64,000 nucleotides of DNA from Conchocele bisecta (GCA_029237695.1 CM055273.1:63663968-63727967), one strand, 5' to 3'; positions 43,640 through 55,407 are shown, numbered from the stretch's first letter. Numbers and translations are program-made. The notes: generated by a model not told the origin, from the letters alone.

Positions 43640-45715
43640 ATCAATATATTGCCCCTAGTTAATACACCACGGCATGCCAGACATCAATACACTACCGTAT
43701 TGGCCCTAGTTATTACACCATAGCCTGACAGACATCAATACAGTACCGTATTGCCCCTAGTTATTACACCACGGCCTGACAGACATCAATACACTACCGT
43801 ATTGCCCCTAGTTATTACACTATAGCCTGCCAGACATCAATACACTGCCGTATTGGCCCTAGTTATTACACCATAGCCTGCCAGACATCAATACACTACC
43901 GTATTGCCCCTAGTTATTACACCATGGCCTGACAGACATCAATACAGTACCGTATTGGCCCTAGTTATTACACCATAGCCTGTCAGACATCAATACACTA
44001 CCATATTGGCCCTAGTTATTACACCATAGCCTGTCAGACATCAATACACTACCGTATTGGCCCTAGTTATAACACAACGGCCTGCCAGACATCAATACAC
44101 TGCTGTATTGGCCCTAGTTATTACACCATAGCCTGTCAGACATCAATACACTACCATATTGTTCCTAGTTATTACACCATAGCCTGTCAGACATCAATAC
44201 ACTACCATATTGTTCCTAGTTATTACACCATAGCCTGTCAGACATCAATACACTACCATATTGGCCCTAGTTATTACACCACGGCCTGACAGACATCAAT
44301 ACACTACCGTATTTCCCCTAGTTATTACACTATAGCCTGCCAGACATCAATACAGTACCGTATTGGCCCTAGTTATTACACCACCGCCTGTCAGACATCA
44401 ATACACTACCGTATTGGCCCTAGTTATTACACTATAGCCTGCCAGACATCAATACAGTACCGTATTGGCCCTAGTTATATTACACCACCGCCTGTCAGAC
44501 ATCAATACACTACCGTATTGGCCCTAGTTATTACACTATAGCCTGCCAGACATCAATACACTACCATATTGCCCCTAGTTATTACACCACGGCCTGCCAG
44601 ACATCAATACACTACCATATTGTTCCTAGTGATTACACCATAGCCTGTCAGACATCAATACACTACCATATTGTTCCTAGTTATTACACCATGGCCTGAC
44701 AGACATCAATACCGTACCGTATTGGCCCTAGTTATTACACTATAGCCTGCCAGACATCAATACACTACCGTATTGGCCCTAGTTATTACACTATAGCCTG
44801 CCAGACATCAATACACTACCATATTGCCCCTAGTTATTACACCACGGCCTGCCAGACATCAATACACTACCGTATTGCCCCTAGTTATTACACAATAGCC
44901 TGACAGACATCAATACACTACCGTATTGCCCCTAGTTATTACACAATAGCCTGCCAGACATCAATACACTGCCGTATTGTCCCTAGTTATTACACCACGG
45001 CCTGCCAGACATCAATACAGTACCGTATTGGCCCTAGTTATTACACCATAGCCTGTCAAACATCAATACACTACAATATTGTTCCTAGTTATTACACCAC
45101 GGCCCGACAGACATCAATACACTACCGTATTGGCCCTAGTTATTACACCATAGCCTGACAGACATCAATACAGTACCGTATTGCCCTTAGTTATTACACA
45201 ATAGCCTGTCAAACATCAATACACTACATATTGTTCCTAGTTATTACACCATAGCCTGCCAGACATCAATACACTGCCGTATTATCCCTAGTTATTACAC
45301 CACGGCCTGCCAGACATCACTACACTGCTGTATTGGCCCTAGTTATTACACCACGGCCTGCCAGACATCAATACATTGCCGTATTGTCCCTAGTTATAAC
45401 ACAACGGCCTGCCAGACATCAATACACTGCTGTATTGCCCCTAGTTGTTACACCATAGCCTGCCAGACATCAATACACTGCCGTATTGCCCCTAGTTATT
45501 ACACCACGGCATGTCAGACATCAATACACTGCCGTATTGCCCCTAGTTATTACACCATAGCCTGCCAGACATCAATACACTGCCGTATTGTCCCTAGTTA
45601 TTACACCACGGCCTGCCAGACATCAATACACTGCCGTATTGCCCCTAGTTATTACACTATAGCCTGCCAGACATCAATACACTACCGTATTGCCGCTAGT
45701 TATTACACCACGGCC
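43640..45715. repeat. 51-bp minisatellite, about 40 copies
   Basis: Unit ACATCAATACACTACCGTAT + TGGCCCTAGTTATTACACC + ATAGCCTGCCAG. Variants alternate in CACGG/CATAG/CTATAG, GCCAG/GTCAG/GACAG and TTGGCC/TTGCCC/TTGTTC, giving higher-order blocks. Period stays 51 except for rare indels (about 44475, about 45222). One plus frame is open in copies with TGT or TGC but closed by TGA in the GACAG variants, so coding is unlikely. Confidence 0.92.
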
Positions 45716-46281
45716 ATGAATGGGCATGAATGTTTCGGACCATTGTTTGTGTTTGTGTCGGTTGATCACTTAATTCAGTAAATTATGGATGTACATTAAA
45801 AAGGTGGTCCAGAATTTCCATGAGACCAAGTTGAAATGTACAACAATAGAAGCAGAAATGTCAATGACATCACAAATGATGAAACATCCGAGGAAATGGG
45901 CTGAAATGATCTGAGTGGGGCTTAACAGTAAAATGTTGCTTAATTATATACAGTCGCCCTTATTGAAACGGCCAGCCAGTTTTGACTTCCGAGATACTCT
46001 AATGTGTGAAGGGTAGTACCTCCCAATGTCTATCATATAAGCCAGGCATCAGGCAGGTAGGCAATTGGTACCATTTATTTAACTAGCTGGCGGCTCACAT
46101 TAGCCCGACTGGAGGCTCAAACATTCAACCTCCCAGTTGCAAGGCGGATGCCAAATCCACTTAGTAGTATAGGCCACGACAACTGGCTGTACATTAACAT
46201 GTTGCACATCAGGATCTACTATTACATAACTGTACTTTATGAAGAAAAAAAATGCTTTTTCATTACTGCAATAATCTGAAA
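45716..46281. other. No firm gene; possible exon and SINE relic
   Basis: After an acceptor-like CACTTAATTCAG (to about 45777) a plus frame reads KLWMYIKKVVQNFHETKLKC and on to WAEMI, then TGA at about 45918: weak. At 46030-46195 the minus strand has ACTACTAAGTGGATTTGGCA and GGGAGGTTGAATGTTTGAG, which resemble pol III A and B boxes of a tRNA-derived SINE. Confidence 0.3.
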
Positions 46282-46502
46282 TTAACCCTTAGACCGCTAC
46301 TCACAACAATTGTCGTCTGCTGTTGCTTTTATATCTTGACTTATTTCTCAATAAAAACATGATCCAATGGAAATGATTCTGAAGTGCTGTCAAAGCATGT
46401 TGTAAATTATTCTAAAGTGCCGTCAAAGCATGTTTTTTTATGATAAAAATGGCAAATAGAAGCTAAAGAGCAGACGACAAAAAAAATAAGATAGTGGTCT
46501 AC
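46282..46502. mobile_element. MITE family A, copy 17
   Basis: TTAACCCTTAGACCGCTACT to AAGATAGTGGTCTA. The left hairpin arm is deleted and the terminal TAAGGGTTAA is lost. Confidence 0.7.
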
Positions 46503-46569
46503 CCCTTCATGTATGCTTTCGATACACATTATTTTCACGGAAAAATTAATTATTTCTCTTATCTATGCA

Positions 46570-46690
46570 CACAAGTATATGTTGTAACCACTCTTTTGAA
46601 CAGTCTCAACGAGATGATTGGTGACAACATATACTTTCGAGCAGAAATAAAACAAATTAACCATTTAGGTGTAATCCACATGTAATGCGT
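46570..46690. mobile_element. Hairpin MITE family D, copy 5
   Basis: CAAGTATATGTTGTAACCAC, TTTGAACAGTCTCAACGAGA, then GACAACATATACTTTCGAG. It likely ends AATGCGTTAA. Confidence 0.7.
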
Positions 46691-47381
46691 TAACACCAGA
46701 TACATATATGAGAAAGGGGTATTACAGTGCTAATAAAGGATCCAATGATCAACTGTTGTGTTGTTTTATGTCCTGTCCAACAATAATACACAGTCCAAAT
46801 TGAACGGTCATGGTAGTTAGCTTTTGGTTTCCAGAACATTACAGAAATGCCCATGCTGGAAGTAATTGTTTGCCAACTCTGTAATTGTTTCACAACAAGA
46901 AATCACTTTGTTACACGAAGCAAGTCCCTTTGCATCACATAATTTGTTAGGCTTTCTGGCGTGTATGTAAAATATTGAAAAATAATAATGCATGTAGTAG
47001 TATCTTGTGTTTTGAATAAAAAGGGGTGCAGCATAATTCCTCAATATGTCTTTCATTATACATGTATAGAATACAATCTTTAATAGGAGACACGCCGTGT
47101 GATTTTGTACCTAAGAAACTGTGCAGCGATATCTCATGAAAAATATTTACAAAATATACAATATTTTCCGCAAAAGACTTGTAAGTTGACGAAATTATCA
47201 AGCAAATATAATTTTGTCATCTTATGACGTCATTTACAGATACATGTAATACCGTTATCAGTTTCTGTAAATATATTTCATGAAAAATTGCACATCTTCT
47301 TGGGAACAAAATAACATGGTTTGTCTCATATAATGGCTACTTCAACGGTTGAATTGATAAAGCTAATATCGCTTGGTATTT
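46691..47381. other. No firm gene; one low-confidence open frame
   Basis: A minus-strand frame ending at 46817 includes ITELANNYFQHGHFCNVLET after a Cys-rich stretch and looks mildly coding-like, but the acceptor-like site (ACACGCCAG) has no pyrimidine tract. The rest is unrecognised. Confidence 0.22.
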
Positions 47382-47607
47382 AACCCTTTTCATGCTGAGG
47401 ATACCCATTATGTTTGCGGAAGATCCTAAATATTTTCCTTCCATGCGCTCAGAAGTATATGTCGCGATCACCATTTGGATTGTCTCGTGAACACGGTTCA
47501 AATGAGTGGTAACAACATATACTTTCATTGAGAAATAACAAAATTATAAAAACAAAATGAATAAAGTTCATACCCATAAAGGTGTATTCCAAAAGGAATG
47601 AGTTAAT
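47382..47607. mobile_element. MITE family D, copy 6 with full TTAA termini
   Basis: TTAACCCTTTTCATGCTGAG to CCAAAAGGAATGAGTTAA encloses the D hairpin (apex TTGTCTCGTGAACACGGTTC). This copy shows the outer limits of the family. Confidence 0.75.
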
Positions 47608-47640
47608 TGTAAACAATATGCGAACAATGTAGGCTCAGAT

Positions 47641-47942
47641 CAGTAGCCTATTTCCCCAACATTGCAAAGTATACTTTTCTAGCAAAGTATACTTTGAGGG
47701 AGAAATTTTCGGATAAATTTATTAATTTTTATTTTTTTCAATTTATTACATTATCACAGCCATTTTGGCTGTGATAATGTAATAAATTCAGTATAATAAT
47801 TCTGCATACTTTTAATCATCAAATATATGCATGCAGTTGTTAGTTCTATATGAAATAATGCATTTCAGGAAAAATAAATGATTACTCAAAGTATAATTTG
47901 CTAGATAAGTATACTTTGCAATGTTGGTGAAATCGGCTACAG
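47641..47942. mobile_element. Hairpin MITE family O, copy 2
   Basis: AGTAGCCTATTTCCCCAACA to GGTGAAATCGGCTAC. Perfect inner palindrome TATCACAGCCATTTTGGC. A G homopolymer follows at 47957-47974. Confidence 0.8.
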
Positions 47943-48044
47943 ATATGGAAGCTGTGGTGGGGGGGGGGGGGGGGCCACAATGGTCGCAAAAAAATATCAA
48001 GGTCCCATTATTCGTCAGCTAAGGGCAGGAAGGACATCCTAATT

Positions 48045-48195
48045 AACCTGTTTAACCATACAAGGCATAAAACCGCCATTTACAAACACTGTAGATCCAG
48101 ACGAGCCATCTCATCAAGATCTACAGTATTTGTCAGTATTTCAGAGTTTTTTAAATTATTACTCATGATTAATTAACACATCATTGAAAGGGCTT
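48045..48195. mobile_element. MITE family S, copy 4 (degenerate), with SINE scrap
   Basis: TTTACAAACACTGTAGATCC, AGACGAGCCATCTCATCAAG and GTAGATCTTGATGAG-type apex match family S, ending TTGAAAGGGCTTAA. AACGTCCCAGCAACAGCTGA beside it is SINE-like. Confidence 0.5.
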
Positions 48196-48220
48196 AACGT
48201 CCCAGCAACAGCTGAGGTCA

Positions 48221-48448
48221 TATGTGGCTGTGACTGGAGATATGAGGCTTATAAGTTTATGTGACTAGTGTAGATCCAGATCAGCCTGTGTATATGCAGT
48301 GTGATCACGATCTACACTGTTCTCCATTCTATGTAATATAGATCGCTATCAGGCTACATGAGTGTGCTAATTGATCACTAATTGATCACTACTCTGCTAC
48401 ACTGGTCACAAATCCCATAAGCCACATTTCTACAGTCACAGCCACATA
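48221..48448. mobile_element. Hairpin MITE family E, copy 7
   Basis: ATGTGGCTGTGACTGGAGAT to CTACAGTCACAGCCACATA. Internal landmarks in order, with a small TGATCACTAAT duplication near 48375. Confidence 0.8.
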
Positions 48449-48490
48449 GAGTCGAGACCTTGATTTCTCATCTGAAAGACCAGTGATTAT

Positions 48491-48849
48491 AGGAATTAAT
48501 GGCCTTTTTGCGGAATTTATCAGGGTATAAACTTGGAAAAGTCGCGGGAATACTGGACGAAGGCCGGAAGGCCTCGTCCAGTATTCCCGCGACTTTTCCA
48601 AGTTTATATCCCCGATAAATTCAACAAAAAGGCCATTCATTCCTTAGAATTCCAGCATTTGAAATAAATTCATCAAGAAAATGTGTTTATTTTCCGTTTT
48701 CTTAACAATTATTTTAACTGCGCCTCACGGTTACGGAAAGTAGTTCGGCGTGGGAGTTGAATACTCGGATATAAATTTTGGACAGAGACTTCTTACGGGC
48801 CAATCAAATGTTAGGGAATTGTGTAAATATTTTTGTGCTGCAATTATTA
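48491..48849. mobile_element. Repeat M, copy 2, between direct repeats
   Basis: Same hairpin and tail as 6320-6676. Flanked by near-identical 33-bp strings (GACCTTGATTTCTCATCTGA to CCAGTGAT on the left, GACCTTGATCTCTCATCTGA to CCAGTGAT on the right); the right one starts the minisatellite that follows. Confidence 0.8.
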
Positions 48850-48869
48850 GACCTTGATCTCTCATCTGA

Positions 48870-51325
48870 AAGACCAGTGATAAAGAACTACTATGAAGGT
48901 GTTTGAAAGACCAGTGATAAAGAACTACTATGAAGGTATTTGAAAGACCAGTGATAAAGAACTACTATGAAAGCTATTTAAAGACCATGATAAAGAACAT
49001 AACTATGAAGGTGATTTGAAAGACCAGTGTGATAAAGAACTACTATAAAGGTTTTTTTTGGAAAGGGACCAGTGATAAAGAACTACAAATGAAGGATCTG
49101 AAAGACCAGTGATAAAGACTACTCTGATGGTAATTTGAAAGACCCAGTGAAAAGAACTACTATAAGGTGTTTTAAAGACCAGTATGATAAAGAACTACTA
49201 TGAAGGTGTTTGTAAAAAGAAACCAGTATGAATCAAAGAACTGACTATGGATTTTGAAAAGTAATTGAAAGACCATTTGATGAAAAGAACTACTAGAAGG
49301 TGTTTTGAAAGAATCCATTTGTGATAAAGAACTACTATGAAGGTGTTTGAAAGACCAGTTTTATGATTAAAGAAACTATTTCTATGAAGGTGTTTGAAAG
49401 ACCAGTGATAAAGAACTACTATGAAGGTGTTTGAAAGACCAGTGATAAAGAACTACTATGAAGGTATTTGAAAGACCAGTGATAAAGAACTACTTTATGA
49501 AAGGTGGTTTGAAAGACCATGATAAGAAACTACATGAGGTTTTGAACAGACCAAAGTACTGATAAAGAACCTAACTATTAGGTATTTGAAAGACCTGTGT
49601 AAAGATAGGTATTTGAGTGATAAAGAAATATATGAAGGTTTTAAAGACCGTGATAAAGAATACTATGAAGGTATTTAGCCAGATAAAGAACTATATGAAG
49701 GTATTTGAAAGACAGTGATAGATTTTGAAAGACTATGAACTATGAAGGTATTTGAAAGACCAGTGATAAGAATAATGAAGGTTTACGTTGAAAGACTATG
49801 AATATTTAAAGACCGAAAAGAATACTATGAATGGTATTTATGACAAAGCCAGTGATAAAGAACTACTATGAAGGTATTTGAAAGACCAGTGATAAGGAAA
49901 TACTATGAAGGTATTTGAAAGACCAGTGATAAGGAAATACTATGAAGGTGATTTGAAAGACCAGTGATAAAGAACTACTATGAAGGTATTTGAAAGACCA
50001 GTGATAAAGAACTACTATGAAGCCAGTGATAAAGAACTACTATGAAGGTATCTGAAAGACCAGTGATAAAGAACTACTATGAAGGTATTTCTGAAAGACC
50101 AGTGGATAAAGAAAATACTATGAAGGTATTTTGAAAAGACCATTGAGTTAAAGAACTCCTAAATGAAGTATTTAAAAGACCAGTGATAAAGAACAACTTG
50201 AAGGTATTTGAAAAGACCAGTGTATAAGGAAAGACATGAATGTAAAATTTGAAAGAACCAGTGATATGTAAAATACTATGAAGGATTTGGAAAGAACCAG
50301 TTTGAAAAAGACCTACCTATGAAGTTATTTAAAAGGACATTGAAAAGGAAATACTATGAAGGTATTTGAAAGACCATGTGATAAAGGAAATACTATGAAG
50401 GTATTTGAAAGACCAGAGGATAAGAAACACTATGAAGGTATTTGAAAAGACCAGTGATAAGGAAAAATAAGGAATACTATGAAGGTATTTGAAAGACCAG
50501 TGATAAAGAACTACTATGAAGGTATTTGAAAGACCAGTGATAAAGAACTACTATGAAGGTATTTGAAAGACCAGTGATAAAGAACTACTATGAAGGTGTT
50601 TGAAAGACCAGTGATAAAGAACTACTATAAGAAGTAGTTTGAAAAGACCATGATCAAAGAACTGACTATGAAGGTTCTTTGAAAGACAGTGATAAAGAAC
50701 TTTTACCAATGAAGGTGTTTGAAAGACCAGGTGATAAAGAACTACTATGAAGGTATTTGAAAGACCATGTTTGATAAAGATCTAGCTATGAAGGTATTTG
50801 AAAGAACATGATAAAGAACACTATGAAGATGTTTGAAAAGATTTCCAGTGATTAAAAAGCCAACTACTATGAAGGTGTTTGAAAGACCAGGTGATAAAGA
50901 ACTACTATGAAGGTGTTTGAAAGACCAGTGATAAAGAACTACTATGAAGGTGTTTGAAAGACCAGTGTGATAAAGAACTACTATGAAGGTATTTGAAAGA
51001 CCAGTGATAAAGAACTACTATGAAGGTGTTTGAAAGACCAGTGATAAAGAACTACTATGAAGGTGTTTGAAAGACCAGTGATTAAAGGAACTACTATGAA
51101 TAAGGTAGTTTGAAAGACCAGTGATTAAAGAACTACTATGAAGTGTTTGAAAGACCATGAAAAAGGTGAAAAGGAACGACTAATATGAAGGTGGTGAAAG
51201 ACCAGTGATAAAGAACTACTATGAAGGTGTTTTGAAAGACCCAAGGGTGATAAAGAACAATTGAAGTACTACTATGAAGGTGTTTGAAAGACCAGTGATA
51301 AGGAACTACTATGAAGGTATTTGTT
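48870..51325. repeat. 37-bp minisatellite, about 65 copies, indel-rich
   Basis: Unit GATAAAGAACTACTATGAAG + GTATTTGAAAGACCAGT. Outer copies are clean, while 48.97-49.85 kb and 50.1-50.9 kb are full of one- to three-base insertions and deletions unlike the substitutions seen in the 51-bp array. This pattern suggests poorly polished long reads. All frames meet stops (TGATAA). Confidence 0.92.
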
Positions 51326-51329
51326 CATG

Positions 51330-51395
51330 CCCTAGGGCGAGGATTGAACCCACAAGTCCCAATACTCTACACATTAGACTATCAAGTGCTTACTG
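51330..51395 (-). mobile_element. tRNA-like SINE head or tRNA pseudogene
   Basis: Minus strand: TTGATAGTCTAATGTGTAGA resembles an A-box arm, and TGTGGGTTCAATCCTCGCCC contains a near-consensus B box (GGTTCAATCC). Acceptor-stem pairing is not clean, so a functional tRNA is unlikely. Confidence 0.5.
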
Positions 51396-51400
51396 TTGGT

Positions 51401-51607
51401 TTAACCCTTACTACGCTGAATTAAATTTTGTCCTCTGCTGGAAATGTTTTATTTTCAATAGTTCTCAATAAAAAACCTGTTTTGGCAGCACATGAGAATC
51501 GTCTGAACTAGAGACGTGCTGTCAAAACATTTTTTTTTTGTTAAGAATTAAGTAAAAAATGAAAAACAGCAGACAACAATTTTCTTCTCCCGCATAGTGA
51601 GGGTTAA
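51401..51607. mobile_element. MITE family A, copy 18
   Basis: TTAACCCTTACTACGCTGAA to CGCATAGTGAGGGTTAA. Same subfamily as 11714. The closing TTAA is also the first TTAA of C2. Confidence 0.8.
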
Positions 51608-52121
51608 AGGTACATTCCCACTGAGTAGGCACAAACCGTTCTTTATAGGAATTAAATAAGTGTACAATTGTACAATTGTACAATTCCACCAGTTCTAAAG
51701 ATTACGAGTCGCCGCTATACAGGTATTAAATCATTTGATAATATTTATTTTTACTGATAATGACGCGCGTTGGTATCAGGCTAATTTCATATGCAAATGA
51801 GGCATGGTATTTTTTAATTATTTATACTAATTAAATGCGTCACCTGAAAAAATAATATTATCGACAGATTATAAAGTATGATAATTGCACATCAAAAAAT
51901 AAAAACAGAGTTTCAATAGTAATATCCATTGACATTTTAAGGAAACACGGTTATCGCCCCTGATATCAGTTTGGAAAGTTACGTCCGATATAAAATGTAT
52001 AATAGTGCCAATCAATATGTGGGGTAATGGTGAATGAATGTTTATTTTGCCAGAAAATATATCAGATGATGTCTCTGATATAAAGAACATTTGTGCCTAC
52101 TGAGTGGGCATGTACCTTTAA
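51604..52121. mobile_element. TTAA-flanked element C2, uninterrupted copy
   Basis: TTAAAGGTACATTCCCACTG to CTGAGTGGGCATGTACCTTTAA, 518 bp. It holds TTCATATGCAAATGAGGCAT, an octamer-like ATGCAAAT, near 51790. This copy serves as the reference for the insertions in C1 and C3. Confidence 0.88.
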
Positions 52122-52499
52122 AGTAAATATAATACACAGTTGAACACAACATACTGCATAACTAAATAGACAAGTAACCATACAGTATGTTTCAATTATC
52201 AGAATGTATTAATTAATTACAATCGGAAGATAAATTAATTACCAATGTGTTACCACAACTACACCGATGTTCCATAAATAAATTTTATTTTGTTGTGTAT
52301 AATCCAAATACTTCACATTCATGCCATTGGCAAACTGGAAACAATGAGGTTAATATACGCACTTTTGCAACATATGCAATTAATTAATAACGGATTTCAA
52401 ACACATTCTCATTTAATAAGAGATTTATTAAACAAACCTGGCATAAATTATTCATTGGTCCTCTGGCTAGTGAATACCGGTACATTTGCTGCTGACACC
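52122..52499. other. No recognised feature
   Basis: AT-rich. A short open frame runs into the next A MITE. Confidence 0.3.
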
Positions 52500-52718
52500 A
52501 TCACCCTTAGACCAGCTGTTGCTTTTATATCTTGCCATATTTCTCAATAAAAACATGGTTTGTCAGCACTTCAGAATCATTTCCAAAGGGAAATGATTCT
52601 GAAGTGCTGTCAAAGCATGTTGTAAATTATTCTAAAGTGCTGTCAAGGCATGTTTTTGATGGGAAACAGAAAATAAACAGCAGACGACAAAAAATTAAGA
52701 TAGTGGTGTAAGGGTTAA
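52500..52718. mobile_element. MITE family A, copy 19 (left end shortened)
   Basis: CACCCTTAGACCAGCTGTTG, full hairpin, to AGTGGTGTAAGGGTTAA. The TTGTCGTCTGC part of the left arm is deleted. Confidence 0.8.
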
Positions 52719-52799
52719 TATATTATAGATCCCATATGGATGTGCTGTTCCATTATAAGGAACTAGACATTACCGTAGGTTTGTAAAACATGAATATAT

Positions 52800-53030
52800 C
52801 CCACCTTTGACATACATGACTAAAATATGGCTAAGTGTTTCAGTGACCTTGTAAGGTTAGAAAGATCAAGGTCATATTAATATTAATAGTTGTGTGAGTG
52901 TGTCGCATGTCCACATGTATCAAGTGTGCGAATATTAAAGCAATCCTTCCAGTAATATTAAAGTTATGGCATGATGGAGAAACTTACAATCCTTTCTACA
53001 TAAATGACCACGGACGGCGAGGGGATAATT
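52800..53030. repeat. Tandem-core relic (family G), single unit
   Basis: CAGTGACCTTGTAAGGTTAG, AGATCAAGGTCATATTAAT, AAGTTATGGCATGATGGAGA and a terminal ACCACGGACGGCGAGG. Confidence 0.5.
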
Positions 53031-53262
53031 ATTATTATTAATAAATATAAACAAATATATACACCAAAAATATAAAACACATGTTGTACAAGTTTGTAAC
53101 TGGTCTTTTATATTTTCTGGTTATAACACTGATCTTCTTGAGGTTCAAAATTCTACCCACAACTATTATAAATGCCTTAATTTTCTAAATTTTCAAATGA
53201 GTGGCCATACATCCTTTCACTGACAACTAACCATAATTATAATTGGAATAGTTTCAGACATG

Positions 53263-53518
53263 AACTGTGACCGTGATTGGAGACATCAGGATTATGGGAT
53301 TTGTGGCCAGTTTATATCTGGATCAAATAGCAGACTCCTGTAGCTTGATACTCACCTGATAGCGATCACCTATATTGCTTGTTAGAAGCATGACGGGTGT
53401 TCCATTGATGGAATGGTGAAGAGTGCAGATCTAGAACAGCCGGTGCGGGTGCACCGGCTAATCTGGATCTACACTGGTCGCAAAACTCATAAACCCCAAT
53501 TCTCCAGTCACAGCCACA
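53263..53518. mobile_element. Hairpin MITE family E, copy 8
   Basis: TGTGACCGTGATTGGAGACA to TTCTCCAGTCACAGCCACAA, apex GCCGGTGCGGGTGCACCGGC. Confidence 0.8.
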
Positions 53519-53560
53519 AATAAATCAATGCAATACTTGTAAACACAACATCAAATTTAC

Positions 53561-53696
53561 CTCCATTTGTGGCGTCATTGGCTTCAGTTTTATCTTCTAT
53601 CATCATGCTGGATTCATGAGCTAGAGATCCTTCAAATTCCTCCAGGGGAAATTCTTTGTCAGCAATTGGCTGTCCTCTCAATGCACAGAAAATCTT
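53561..53696 (-). CDS. Candidate internal exon, 45 codons
   Basis: On the minus strand an acceptor-like AAGTTTTGTAG precedes 53696 and a consensus donor GGAG|GTAAATTT follows 53561. The single open frame reads KIFCALRGQPIADKEFPLEE and on to TEANDATNG, acidic and polar, 45 codons plus one base. The other two minus frames meet TGA early. It lies just upstream, by its own strand, of an E MITE, which would then be intronic. The next open segment on the same strand is at 54159-54267. I do not recognise the protein. Confidence 0.5.
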
Positions 53697-54158
53697 CTAC
53701 AAAACTTCTGCCAATTTATAGTTTTTATTAATTACTCGCCCAGGTATGTCCATAAATCACCTTCTAGGTACATGTAGGTGATACTTGAAGTATTTGATCA
53801 CTATTTCGAGAGATATTTAATTAGCAATCGGCCACTATCTTCCCCGACTTATTGTTAGTATTACTTGTCAATTAGTCCCACAAATACCCTCTATGCAGGT
53901 GACGATTGAAATAAATGTCCAGTGTCCACAGACACCTACCTAATTAACTACTAGTATTCCAGTTTTCATGCAACTTGGCATGTTGCTATTTGGAGGAAAG
54001 TAAATTTCAACCCGTGTATTAGAAAGTTTAGAAAATAGCCAGGTCAGATGTTTATGACTGGGCGTAATTATATATATTGAACTACGCACTAAATTGTCAT
54101 ACATATAATCGTAAATACTTTTCTGTCTCTTTCACATAAATGTAATGAAATTCACACA
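53697..54158. other. No recognised feature (possible intron)
   Basis: AT-rich sequence between two candidate minus-strand exons. No repeat family traced. Confidence 0.3.
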
Positions 54159-54267
54159 TCAGTCACTGTCAGTTATTACAATGTTCCTCGATGTATTCTT
54201 CCTGTAGGTTTTCGTCTCAGCTGGGACCGTGTTGAAGCCAACCTGGCCGAAGATACACAGTTTGTCT
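54159..54267 (-). CDS. Candidate exon, 35 codons to TGA
   Basis: Minus strand: a long pyrimidine tract, CCTTTTTTTTTTTTCAAG, forms a strong acceptor at 54268. The frame then reads DKLCIFGQVGFNTVPAETKT through ITDSD to TGA at 54161-54159. It could be a last exon, or splice out earlier at CAG|GTTGGC (54242) or at ATT|GTAATA into 53696. The composition is coding-like. No family recognised. Confidence 0.4.
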
Positions 54268-54304
54268 CTTGAAAAAAAAAAAGGATTATTTTTCTTAATT
54301 CACT

Positions 54305-54390
54305 CCCAAAACTATATGTAGTTACCACACATTTCAACTGCCTCATTGATGGTTCAAATGAGTAGTAACAACATATACTTTCCTCGAGAA
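54305..54390. mobile_element. Hairpin MITE family D, copy 7
   Basis: AAACTATATGTAGTTACCAC, reduced apex GCCTCATTGATGG, GTAACAACATATACTTTCC. Confidence 0.7.
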
Positions 54391-54449
54391 ATAAAGAAAA
54401 TAGAAAAAGATGCCGGTTAACTTTAATACCTGTGAATCTGTAACCAGCA

Positions 54450-54697
54450 TTAACCCTAATTAGACCGCTATCTTATTTTTTTGTCGTCTGCTGTTATTTT
54501 TCTATTTTCCATTGTTATCATCAAAAACATGCTTTGACAGCACTTTAGAATAATTTACAACATGCTTTGACAGCACTTCAGAATCACTTTGGAAATGATT
54601 CTGAAGTGCTGACAAACCATGTTTTTATTGAGAAATAAGGCAAGATATAAAAGCAACAGCAGACGACAATTGTTGTGAGTAGCGGTCTAAGGGTTAA
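54450..54697. mobile_element. MITE family A, copy 20
   Basis: TTAACCCTAATTAGACCGCT to GAGTAGCGGTCTAAGGGTTAA, full hairpin. Confidence 0.85.
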
Positions 54698-55407
54698 ATT
54701 ACTTCAAGCTGACGAAACAGCCATCCAATGTCCATTTAAGGACATAGAAAGACATGTTTGGCTTCAATGATAAGTACTTCATAAGAATGATGTGATATAT
54801 GAATAGAAGATATGTGAACATTGTCTTGTTACTGTGTACTACATGGTATGTTGAGATATCATCTCCACCATCTTGTGCGTACAAGCTATCATACTGTTTC
54901 ACCACTTTTGACACATACAGCAAATAATATGACAGTAAAGCATATCTCCAATGAATCTCAAAACAAATTTTAATGTGTAAACTTTTCAATCTGACGCATA
55001 GTAGTCGAGTAGACACTAGTGACAATACACTTGGATAACTGCTTATATGTCACTGGATTTGATACAGTATACTGTGTATTTATCTTCTGTTACACAGCCA
55101 TTACTGAATTCTCAAAAATTGAAACAACAGGTCAACAAACTCTTCAGAAATCACACTTTGTATATAAGTGTGATGAAAACACCCATAGGACGTTGGTGTT
55201 TAACGTCTTTTGAAGATATTTCACCAACTTGTATTTATGTATATGTCATATTATTTGTGGTGTGTGTCAAACCCCACATGAGGTAAAACTGTCTGATGCC
55301 TTATACACACTAACAAGCTAATGTTCACATATATGTTATGCATATCCCATCACATTTAGGAACCAATTATGTTTAAATCGGGCGATGATCAGGGGTCACA
55401 CGGGTCC
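54698..55407. other. No recognised gene
   Basis: A 108-codon minus-strand frame (54699-55025) and overlapping plus frames (55019-55286) show no domain and AT-driven composition. Confidence 0.25.

Noticed and set aside
43640..45715. 51-bp period is divisible by three and one plus frame is often open
   Set aside because: The GACAG unit variant puts TGA in that frame in many units, rare indels shift it, and no start or splice context exists.
43640..51325. Regular arrays considered as CRISPR
   Set aside because: There are no unique spacers; units abut directly, and the context is eukaryotic repeats.
51330..51395. Functional tRNA gene
   Set aside because: The B box is good but the acceptor and D stems do not pair cleanly; a SINE head or pseudogene is likelier.
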